Assembly (NCBI RefSeq): GCF_001632365.1
Contig: NW_024468589.1
Span: 1 to 64,000, forward strand
Direction: 5' to 3'
Length of the DNA: 64,000 nt
Source: Laetiporus sulphureus 93-53
Taxonomy: Eukaryota > Basidiomycota > Agaricomycetes > Polyporales > Laetiporaceae
Shown: positions 1 through 9,354 of the stretch, in pieces
Numbering within the stretch: the first letter of the stretch is position 1
Layout of the letters: every line of letters starts with the position of its first letter
The notes under the pieces: model-generated
Database searches by the model: none
Told to the model about the DNA's origin: nothing
The model's input: the letters and a program-made list of their open reading frames with translations, nothing else
Position numbers and translations under genes: made by a program

Positions 1-190
1 GCAAAGTATTTGGCGCCCCCGCCAAAAAGTGTGAACCAGAGTGTGAACCGGGGCCCCAAAAGCGTGATTGGCGCCCGAGTTTACTGTGAAACGCGCGAGG
101 CGCCCGCCGAAAACTGTGAATCGACGGTTAGGCGCGCAAAGTCTTTGGGCGCCTACGCCCGCGCGCGCGCGGGCACCTGCCTTATTTGGG

Positions 191-224
191 GCGTGAACCG
201 TGTGGCGCGGTTCACGCGGTTCAC
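191..224. promoter_or_regulatory. GTGAAC-type inverted repeat upstream of the peptidase gene
   Basis: GCGTGAACCG at 191-200 is followed, after a 7-base loop, by its exact reverse complement CGGTTCACGC at 208-217, and by a further overlapping copy of the half site at 215-224. More GTGAACC/GTGAAWC half sites lie at about 40-130. This is a visible dyad in a GC-rich stretch 200-400 bases before the first ATG. It could be a transcription-factor site cluster or a hairpin; its function is inferred only from position. Confidence 0.4.
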
Positions 225-292
225 AACACTTTGCGTGGGACCTCAAATGCGAAGCCACCGTGGGAGTCTCACGCTGTCACGCCACCCGGGTT

Positions 293-303
293 GGCATATA
301 TAG
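293..303 (+). promoter_or_regulatory. TATA box of the peptidase-like gene
   Basis: GGCATATATAGGAAGG spans this site and is followed from about 325 by a C/T-rich tract, the usual look of a fungal core promoter. The first in-frame ATG (429) lies about 130 bases downstream, which allows a leader of roughly 100 bases. Confidence 0.6.
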
Positions 304-428
304 GAAGGGCGTCTCCGCGTTTCCGCTTCCCCACACCCCCTCTCTCCCAACCACCCCTCCCACACTTTGTGAACTCAAACCCATCTACAAGCTTTATCTG
401 CACTTTTCTCCACTTAGTCCGCATCAAC

Positions 429-2620
429 ATGTTCGAGCTGAGCGAAGAACTTCAAGCCAAGAGTGAGTGCTGCCAGTCTTTTGCGTTGTCTATCACAGTC
501 ACGAGCGTTGACCCTCGAATTCGTAGAAATTATCGACTTTACCGAGGCCGAGCTGGTCGAGGCTCGCTTCATGGGCGATGGCGAGTCCCTTGGTCATTGC
601 GCACGCCTATCGCTCACTTATCGTTCGCCCTTTTAGGTGTGCCCGAGTCTGTCAGGTATATGGTCCAAAAGATCAAGGAGCACCCCGAGTCCTTGGGCTG
701 TGAGTCTCTCGATTTGCTTCCGGTATCATGACATTTACCACTTTGTGCCTTAGTCGTGACGGGCTTCATGCTGGGCTGTTTCCAGACGGCGGCGCCAAAG
801 GACGGTACCAAGGCGCCTGACTCTCCCGCCCTGAGCGATGCCAGTAACCTCTTCACTCGAGTCAGCGTCGCGTCGGATGCTCTTACGCTCGTCGGCTCCA
901 ACGTCATGACGCAGTTCGAAATGGCCAACTACTACCACGGTCTCCTCGAGGACGACAACGAGATCCCTCAGCCTTACTACCGCTCCAATATGGCGGAGGC
1001 TCCCTTCGCGCTGCCTAAAGCCGGCAACCCATGGTTCAAGGTGCCCGTCAAGAACGTTGAAGCAGTCTTTGACGAGGTGCTCACGCCGGAGCTCTGGGCT
1101 GTCGTTGCTGTCGACGTCATTGCAGTCTTCAAGCGCCGCGGCATCCGCTACTCCTCCCTCAAGATGGCGCGGTTCTCTACCCCTGACGAGGCCACCGGCA
1201 AGAGGGCTCTTGGCCCGATCGTCGTCTGGATCGCCACGCATCCCGACACTACCGGTCCTGCCCAGGCCCAAGAGGCGTCCCCCGAGATCCTCGACGTCTT
1301 CAAGGGCCATGGTGTCCTCGGTGTTGTAGCCGAATGGTACGAGGGCACCGTCGAGAGGCTCGATGGTCCGCGCCTCATGGACACCGTCGACGAGACGAAC
1401 CCGACCTACAGATACCGTCACCCGTACACTGCCGCTCTCTCCTTGCCCGTCGCTCCCAAGATCAAGTCGAGAGACGATGGCCAGGGCACTGTCGGCCTCT
1501 TCTTCCACGAAAACCGCGACAAGAACGGCCAGCCTAGTCCGCATGTTCTCGCCCTCACCAACAAGCATGTCCTCAGCGCCGATTTCGATGCGGACTACGA
1601 GTTCCGCGGCGCTGGCGCCCCTCGCGAGTACGTTTGACTCATGGGCGATCGTCGTTACCTCCAATCCGTCGAGGAGACCAGAGCCGCCATCGCCGTGTTC
1701 CTGAAGGAGGCCGCCCGCTTGGCTGACGAAGTCAAGCGATTGAAGGCGGAGCCCAAGAGCACAGACGCGGAGAAGGCGCTCGACGACGAGGACGCCTTGG
1801 AGGAGAAGAAAGCGGCGTTGCAGAAGATGGACAGGAGGAACACCAGGCTCCAGGTGTTCTACAAGGAAATCAGTACCCAGTGGAAGGATCCCGAGCTCCG
1901 CAACATCGGCTACACCGACTACGCCCCCTCCATTTCCGCCCGCGTCGATGAAACGCGCTACACTCGCGACATCGGCACGATCCGGCTTGATCCCAGGAAG
2001 TTCGAGGACTTCTTCAGGGGTAACCTTGTCGACTTGGGTGCGTGTTTTTTGTTTCTTTCTTCTCGTGACTCTGGTGGATGTCTATCCCGTTCTAACAAAA
2101 AGAAAGAAAACTTTTAGGAGACAAATATGCTTCGCACCAACTCGACGATCTGTTCTGGCCTAACGATACCCAGCCGGCGTCTCGTCCCAAGTTCCCGACC
2201 AACGGCTTGCTCAGAATCCGCGGTGTTGTCCCGCCCGAGGAGATGGCGAAGCCCGAGTGCTATGATGAGTCCGACAACCCCATTTTCGTCGTCGGCAAGG
2301 TCGGCCAAACGACCGGCTTCAGGCTGGCACGCTTTTCCGCACTCAATGCCTACACCTGCACTCTTTCTGGAGTCGAGTCTACCGAGATGCTCTTTTACAA
2401 CCTCAACAAGTCGTCCGGCGACTTCTCCGCCAAAGGCGACTCTGGCTCCCTCATCTTCTCCGGCGATCGTCGCATGGTCGCTCTCCTTCACTCTGGCGAG
2501 GTCAAAGGCTTCAACAGCCTCGTCACGTACGGCTCGCCTATGGGGTGGGTCCTCGAGCAACTCAAAGTCAAGTATCCGTTCGCCAACTTTAACGGCGAGA
2601 CCTTCCACATCGCCGCCTAA
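429..2620 (+). CDS. Trypsin-fold serine peptidase homologue, spliced, with an internal coiled coil and one in-frame TGA
   Basis: Spliced gene of about 648 codons. Exons: 429-462, 527-592, 637-699, 754-2037 and 2118-2620. The introns (64, 44, 54 and 80 nt) have GT..AG ends and keep frame. A chymotrypsin-like triad is visible: His in LTNKHVL (about residue 326), Asp in RDIGTIRLD (about 460, the D-I-x-x-I-R-L pattern around Asp102 of chymotrypsin) and Ser in KGDSGSLIF (about 590). Between His and Asp lies a charged helical insertion (about residues 350-420, rich in A, E, K, L) that looks like a coiled coil. No signal peptide is seen, so it is probably cytosolic. An in-frame TGA at 1635-1637 follows GAPREYV. 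Either it is a nonsense change (CGA to TGA fits), or a 54-nt phase-preserving intron at 1628-1681 (GTACGT..CAG) removes it. The substrate is unknown and activity is inferred only from the motifs. Confidence 0.75.
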
Positions 2621-3895
2621 ACGCGGACGCAACCGTCACTCCACTCCCCCTCCACTGTCTTTTCTTCTTCTCGTCTTCCCGTCACTGTCTTTCATCTACT
2701 CCTTGCTCGTTGGTCCAGACGCGTGTCGTCCCCGTTGATCGGTCGTGAACGTTTGTCCCTTTCATTTTTATCCGCTTGTTCGCTGACTGTCTGTGGCTTG
2801 GTGACGTGACACCTTGTTACGCTCCTACGGCCGATCTGCACACTTCGTCTTTTGTTCCTTCGACTTCGTCTCGGTTTCTCTGCGATCTTTATTTACCAGC
2901 TTGTTGTCGTCGTCACGACGGATGTCTTCACTCGATGAATCGTTGCCTTGGTTCGTTGTCCACCTTCAGTTTCGTACGCGTGACTAACGAACCCCTGACG
3001 TCTAGGCACTGGGCCGCGGACGTTTTACTCAGGTATGTCTCGTCCTCTTTCCGCTTCTCAGGACTTTAAAACTGACGGTCCCGTTAGCGATTTAGGTGTT
3101 CGGTTCTTAGATATCTGTCGTCGGTCATCGTTAGCTTCCGATTATGTGAACTCCCCCCACTCCCCACCACTCCCCATCCCCGCTCAGTATGAACGTTTTT
3201 GCCTCTTTTTTTTGACTCGTCCTTTACTTTCCAGCCCTCGCCTTTTGCGCCTTTTCCCAACCATATAAAAACACCAAAAACATGTTACGACCCCGCTTTC
3301 TTTCAAACGCCACTTTTTCTTTATTTCACCTCATTCCCACTCGTGGACTTCGCACTCGATGTACGTTCTTCACCCATATCACCTTCACCCCCCCCCCCCG
3401 GGGGGCCCCACCGTCTACGTTATTATTTACCTTGAAATGAACATTACCCGTGTTGTGTTTCTACGTTATACGCCGCTCGATCAGTAAGCTGAACTGTTTA
3501 ATGGTACGGTTAGGTATGGCCGGTTCGTACCCATTTTAGTTAGTCACCACCCACACTCACTCACCTACCAACGCGAACTCTGGCACGCCCTTGAGTCTGT
3601 GCTCTCGACAGGTTTGACTTACAGCTGTTTGCATAAATAATGGCAGTGATGTGCGCGAGAAGTATGTAGTGGTCTGTTTGGACTTAGCCAAATCATGTTG
3701 TTGCCCTTGTCGCACACTGGCTTCCTTCAGTCATCTTGCTGCCTTACTTCAGTTTTCTGTATCCTACATATCTTGAGATAGCAAATCTCTGTTGCAGGCA
3801 GCAACTCTCATACTCTAAGTGTCATTTCATCGAAAACAGCTCCGACTTTCAAGAGGATCCACTCATCACTGAAGCTCTACAACCAACATCTTTGT
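2621..3895. other. 3' flank and gene-poor spacer
   Basis: This is pyrimidine-rich 3' flank of the peptidase gene, followed by sequence without a supportable gene. It contains a homopolymer block at 3388-3409 (12 C, then 6 G, then 4 C). Composition shifts from GC-rich host-like DNA to AT-richer DNA at about 3.5-3.8 kb, where repeat-dominated sequence begins. Short open frames here lack recognisable motifs and are not reported. Confidence 0.6.
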
Positions 3896-6158
3896 GTGCA
3901 AAATGGTGAAACCACTAGCACTCAAGCAATACAAATAGATGATGATCACCATACCAATGCAAAGTTATCCAGTGCAGAAGAGCAGCCATCTGAAAAGCCT
4001 GTAAAGGCTTCAAAATCTAGTTGCTCACAGAAATGTGTACACATGATCATTTATCTTTCAGGTGCCACATTGCCTTTTGCTTAGCAGCTATGGCAACCAA
4101 GAACAAGCAAGACAACAAGTTGCCTGCTTCTGCTATCATAACGTACAACCTGACAATGCTTACTGTGAAAGAGATGATGAAGAATGTGAGGCTGCAGGAG
4201 GAAAAGCATGCATATATGAAGCTGAGCACCACAAAGAAATTTGGTACATGGAAAGCACAGCTTTTAGTGTGCATTGATACCATCTTGCAGCTGAGAACAA
4301 TACCGTTTTAAGACTACGACATGTTTTTCACAATCAAATGTATCTTATCAAAGCCACTAGCCCTTGTATCTGAAGAGGATCACAAAGAGATGTTGACTCA
4401 TGCACAGAAGACCAAGGAGCCCGATGTGTTCATCCATGTGCATGCTATATCAGAAGCAAGGAAGGTAAGTTGTGATTTTATAATATCTATTTATAATGCT
4501 TTATAGTGAGGCTTGACATATGGAAATGCCCATGCTTCCATGAGAAACAGAGTACAGATGAAGAAAGAGAACAAGGATAGATTGATATACTCAATAGATG
4601 AAAGTGAATGCTCTGATGATAATGACAACAGCAAGAAGAAGAAGAAGAAAGCAAAGATGAAGGTTTGTCTGTGTGCTCTTTCTCATGTCTATTCAAACAC
4701 TGATTTTGCATCATAGACTCTGAAAGCTTCAAATATCAATGTCATAAACATGCCCATCAATGACAACATTCATGTCACAAACCAGGCTGTAGGAGCTCCT
4801 GATGCTTCTCTGACTCTGAGGATGGCACACACTTGGAGCTTGGCAATGCACACTTTGAGGTATGGGCAGCTGTGATGGTAAATAATGTCTGGGACAAACC
4901 ATTCATATAATGGAAGCACTGACATACAGTAGCTCAAAGAAAATGACTTCACCACTGCTGATAAGTCTCCCAACAGCCATTTATTCAACACTGTTTTCAC
5001 TAAAGCTCTTGGTCAAATATCACGCATACTTAAATGATGCTTAATGTCACAGTTTTCTACATATTTTACATTTTCTCATGCCACATGTCCTCACATGATG
5101 TATTTCTCATCACGTGCACCTCTGATCCCTTTTTCATTATGTGACATTTCACATGCCACAAGTCACATGACCACTTTATCATGCCACATGGCATGTGACT
5201 AATTACTATACCGTAAGGATCAGGTGATAGTTCACACAATCTAGATCTATGGATGACTAGACTGGACTAGTCTATTTCAGGATATAATAGGGTTGCCTAA
5301 AAGGAAACAATGGGAACAAGGTTCTTACTGTGCATCGGCCTTCCATTTTCCTGTTAGTTTAGCCTTAGACAGATTTAGCATAATGTTCTCATGTAGGGTT
5401 GAGGGTTTCATTGATCTACCTACACTAGTTTACTTTAGGATAGATTCGCTCTCATGCTCTGAGTCAGCACACGGCCTCTTACATTGAGCCAATTATCAAA
5501 TGCTGTAGTAGTGGTACGACATATTATTGTAGTGCTTTCCATACGTGTATATAAGATCACCCATGTAGAGGAAAAGACTCAGATGCTTCTCCTCATCTAC
5601 CACCCCACTACTCACTGGCCTAAACAGCCCAATATATATCTTCACAAGCATTAACTGGCAGCACTCGACATCAGTGAGTAAGCCACCCCTTTTGTGGTGT
5701 AATTCCAGCTCTTCCCTCAGTGTCACTTCATTGCATGCCCCTTTTTTTATTTTCTTTTATCTTTGGCTTAGAGCTGTGACACTTGAAATTAATTAATGAA
5801 ACCCACAGTGCTAGCAGCCATATCCACATCATCAACAGTAAATTTCAATCTTTCACCTGAGCTCTTCACTGTCTTTCAGTTATGATCATTCTCTATGAAT
5901 CTGTCATCACCAGCCATTCTTACTCCTGTCTTTTGTGCTCTAGCAATGCTTATAGCTTCTGATCGCTTGCCTGGCCTGGAGATACCTACAAAAGAGTTCT
6001 GCACAACATACTCACTTACCAGTGATGTCAAGACCCATCTACTTGAGAATGGCTACTGCAGCATGCATACATTCAAATATATTGAATTGAAAAAGCTTGA
6101 ACAGATGGAGTTCAAGAAGGGTGAGATTGCACAAGTACATGCTGTCATCACAAAGTGA
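3896..6158 (+). pseudogene. Broken spliced gene of an Agaricomycete hypothetical family with SAM-like C-terminus
   Basis: Coding-like segments are at 3896-4040, 4090-4465, 4510-4660, 4715-4920 and 5895-6158. Two introns are visible: 4466-4506 (GTAAGT..TAG) and 4662-4715 (GTTTGT..TAG). A middle segment reads like a family with a TYNL...VKEMMK block and a SEEDHKEMLTHAQKTKEPDV block. The last segment (FCTTYSLTSDVKTHLLENGY onward) resembles a SAM-like helical bundle known at the end of such proteins. A TAA at 4309-4311, frame changes and a solo LTR at 5045-5727 between the segments make it non-functional. The family assignment is from memory of sequence pattern; the molecular function is unknown, and these genes commonly occur near transposons. 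Confidence 0.55.
5045..5727 (+). repeat. Degenerate solo LTR related to elements 2 and 3
   Basis: It begins TGTCACAGTTTTC and ends near TGTCACT. Internal landmarks match the LTRs of elements 2 and 3: an ATCAGGTGATAGTTCACA block, ACAATGGGAACAAGG, and GTATATAAGATC followed by CATGTAGAGGAAAAGACTCAG. The last pair is the predicted TATA box and RNA start region. No internal domain adjoins it and no clear target duplication remains, so it is old. It interrupts the pseudogene at 3896-6158. Confidence 0.6.
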
Positions 6159-6248
6159 TCAATTCCTGTTGCAAAATAAATTTCCTGTCATGTCATGTCT
6201 AAACATCAAGCATTGTAATGAGAAGTAATCTGCATGTTGTATGTAGCC

Positions 6249-6600
6249 TTATGCATCAGATGCTGTAATTACATTTATTGCTTTATACATATCATATACA
6301 ATACTGCCTGATTCCTCAGATGTGAAGACATCTGCATTGCGACGAATGAATTTTTTGACTTTTGAGAATGCTTCTTTAATTGAGTTGAGATCTGGCAAGT
6401 ATGGAGGCAAATAAAGAAGTCGTACTCCTGCCACAGTATATGTATGAGCTAAAATCACATTGACAGTAAACAGAATGTCACCTGCTTATTCTACAAGCTC
6501 TAAAATCTCATCACCATAATGTATGCATGCATTATCCATTATCAGCATACTGAGCTTCCCTGGGTATGGTGAGCAAAGAGAAAGCTATAAGCTGAATCAT
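6249..6600 (-). pseudogene. Tc1/mariner transposase, C-terminal DDE fragment
   Basis: On the minus strand the sequence reads PYPGKLSMLIMDNACIHYGD, then LLYLPPYLPDLNSIKEAFSK. These are the second-Asp (MDNA-IH) and LPPY-PDLNxIE blocks of the DDE_3 domain of fungal Tc1/mariner (IS630-type) transposases. A stop codon separates the two blocks, and in the second the third acidic residue appears as K-E rather than E-E. The N-terminal half is missing on this side. It is a dead fragment. Confidence 0.7.
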
Positions 6601-6616
6601 TAGTGTCAATTATAAT

Positions 6617-7370
6617 ATACAGTGAGCCACAAAACTGTTGCAATGTTTGCAACAGTTGCATTGTTTGGCTTATATCTCAGGAAGCAAAATAGCTAAAAAT
6701 GCAAGTATTTATATTGTTAAAAGGCCTATGATATGAGCTTTCAAATGGCATTTAAATTAAGTAAATTGGCCTGCTTGTTGGTGAGATATGAGACATTCTT
6801 TATAAAAAGTGCATTGCAACAGTTTTGTGGCTGATAACTCTGAAAACAAAAATACCCCCCTTGCAGAAGTTTGTTTGCTTTAAGGTTTAAAGTTTTGATC
6901 ATGTGATCTTTGTTGAACTTCAACATGAGTTGATCAACATCAAACAGACTGTTCAACTTCAATACAACCATCATGAAGAAGGTTTCTGCTACTCAGACTG
7001 CCCACATCCTCTCCCTGCTTGATCAAGGCCATTTTGTCAGACAGATTGCTCATCTGACTGCAGTTCGTTACTCTGCTATATCCAGAATTTGCTCTATGCA
7101 TCATCCTAACATGCTCACATCTGATAAAGGTCATTCTGACAAGCTTAATCATGGAATCATTCACCATGCTACTCACCTTCTTACCATTGGACAGGCAGAT
7201 ACTGCTGTTGAAGTTACCAAACTTCTTTAAGGTGTTGTCAACCAGCCCTTTCATGTGAATACTATGCATAGAAAGCCTAAAAGCACTCGTCTGAAGGCTG
7301 TGATAAAGCATAAACATCCCCTTCTCTCTAAGAATCATAAGGGAGAAAGTATTATGAAGTGTTCCCAGTG
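6617..7370 (+). mobile_element. Tc1/mariner element remnant: terminal repeat plus transposase N-terminus
   Basis: The sequence begins TA then CAGTGAGCCACAAAACTG, typical of Tc1 ends. The 20-mer at 6626-6645 is repeated as an exact inverse complement at 6812-6831, a subterminal inverted repeat. From 6973 the frame reads ATQTAHILSLLDQGHFVRQI and SAISRICSMHHPNM, the helix-turn-helix DNA-binding domain of a Tc1 transposase. A TAA at 7228-7230 breaks the frame, but similarity (VVNQPFHV, KAVIKHKHPLL) continues to about 7350 and then stops. The catalytic domain is not on this side. An inverted DDE fragment lies immediately left (6249-6600), suggesting a rearranged or nested insertion. Confidence 0.65.
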
Positions 7371-7907
7371 AACCTTTCTAATCACATGTGCTTTCTCACA
7401 GGTATTAGTCCACATGCTGGTAGATGGAGACAAAGGTAGAGATATTATACCAAGTTTTTAACAGCCAACCTGACTATAAGCACTCACTCTGTGGTTTTAG
7501 TGTTGCCTTGACCTAGTAACGCAATAGCAGTAAGGTGCTATCACTCTACCCTTGCTAGGTCTTCAGTGAGAAGCTACTGCCATTCACCTAATGGCTACTT
7601 GGTTTGCTTAAACTGGCTCTAGTCAAGTGCATGAGCTAGAATAACTCTTGAAAGTGAGTGCAGATTCCTTCTAATCCCAGATCAGAAGTATTGGGTGATG
7701 AGTTCTTAGAACGAGAAAGGTTCTTGAAAATGAAGCAGATCACAGAAGGAAGAAGTTGTCTTCTCCTGCTGATCTGTGCTCCTTATTATATAGTACCGGA
7801 CTATAGTCTGGGGTGCTCATACAAAGGGGTCTTTGTGCTACTATGAATAAGTAAACTCTAAGTAAACCATAACCAGAGACCATGTGCCGACTGCTGCAAG
7901 CCAGATA
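7371..7907. other. Spacer with no recognised feature
   Basis: AT-rich sequence with scattered short frames and no motif, intron pattern or repeat that I can assign. Confidence 0.5.
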
Positions 7908-8550
7908 CACCAGGGGCATGGGTCTGTGATTCCACCAGAAACATCATTAACACAACGTGATTACAGTCACAATGATGTGACTAATGTTTTCATGGGACTT
8001 ATGGTGATAATAGTTTGAATATTGCTGAAATGACATCCAGATAATTCCTGTGTGATTTAGCGAGAGAGTTGCTGGTTACATTTTGAATTAATTTAGCTTT
8101 CTCATTTGTGAAAATTCCGGTAGCATTTTAGATGTTTCCACCGATAAAAAATGATTGAATTAAGTGGAAATCATCACTGCCTCATTATTGACTGCATCAC
8201 TGTGTGCCCAAAATGTTTCTCAATATATCATTTGGACCATATGATATTTTAATTGATTGTGTTTCCTGCAGAAACATTGGAGATGATTTGTCAATGCAGT
8301 CTACATGTGCCCATGGTAAAAAGGGCATGTGCAGCTTGTACACAATCAGGAAAAACATTGCTTGCTTTGCAAAGGCATTGGAAAAACATTGATAATGTCT
8401 TTAGAATGCTGCCACCATGATTCCTGGATGAAATCAGGATGTTTTCTGGGTGGCTGCTGCATGTGTTTAAAATGTTTCCTCCTGGAAACAGATGATCGGG
8501 CCAGTCAAAACTGGTCTTGGCATAATATTTTTAAAATTTAGTTTGGTATC
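7908..8550 (+). repeat. Partial CACTA-like end and subterminal repeat region
   Basis: CACCAGGGGCATGGGTCTGT at 7908 matches the terminal repeat of the neighbouring element at 8551 (CATGGGTCTATGATTC) and its inverted partner near 9247. Downstream are many WGAAACAT / ATGTTTC words in both orientations, like subterminal repeats. Its own right end is not identified. It is probably an older copy into which, or beside which, the 8551-9247 element inserted. Confidence 0.4.
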
Positions 8551-9247
8551 CACCGGGGGGCATGGGTCTATGATTCTGCCTGAAACATTTTGGACACATT
8601 GTAATAACAGTCCAAATAATTATGCAATGTTTTTAGCGCATACATTTTGAAATCATTTTGAATGTTTTAAACTGTTTGTGGCATCAACATTGCAGCACAA
8701 TTTTGATAGCATTCATAAAGATGCAAGAATGAGACCCCAATGCTGCAGATGACAGCATTCAAGCATTATTGCAATAGCATCCTAAATGTTTTTTTGAGAG
8801 AAAATATCAAATGATACCTGTGAGTGGCCATGATGTCTTCAAGATGTTTTCAATGGGTTCATTGTGATTGCATAATTGGAATTACTATATATAGTAATGT
8901 GCTAACCATATTAGGACATCCCTGATGCATTCAAGATGATTCCAGCTGAAACATAATGGAAAGCATCTGGTACTCGTCGTAACATCACGTTGATCACATT
9001 TGTAATGTATCCTTAAGATCCATTCAAAATGATACCAACATATAATATGAATGCTGGCCAAATCAAAATTGTTGTCTCATCCTGGTGTCTTTCTGAATAA
9101 TATCACTGTTATTCCACAATGAGCTTACTCAAAATAATTCAATCTATTCCATGATGTTTACATCAGTAATATTAGAGTTACATTGTGACTGTTATCGTGA
9201 TGTGTCCAAAATGTTCCTGGCAAAATCATGGGCTCATGCCCCCTGTG
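8551..9247. mobile_element. Non-autonomous CACTA-like DNA transposon (697 bp)
   Basis: The left end (CACCGGGGGGCATGGGTCTA, 8551) and the inverse complement of the right end (CACAGGGGGCATGAGCCCAT, ending 9247) match over about 60 bases with few differences, including a shared AACATTTTGGACACAT block. ATC flanks both ends (8548-8550 and 9248-9250), fitting a 3-bp target duplication. CAC.. ends, a 3-bp duplication and repeated internal AAACATT/AATGTTT words fit the CACTA (CMC/EnSpm) superfamily. No transposase is encoded, so it would need help in trans. Confidence 0.5.
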
Positions 9248-9354
9248 ATCATGTCTCACCCATAATTGTTCAATAAGTAATGTTTTATCTTTATAACAAA
9301 TGATATGCCACATTTTAAAATGCAATATTCACAACATATTGTATCCAGACTAAG

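Noticed and set aside
750..1664. A 304-codon minus-strand gene
   Set aside because: It is the antisense shadow of the peptidase gene, whose sense strand has the splice sites and catalytic motifs.
2776..3435. Small genes downstream of the peptidase
   Set aside because: The frames are Ser/Phe/Cys-rich, as expected from pyrimidine-rich 3' flank, overlap one another and carry no motif.
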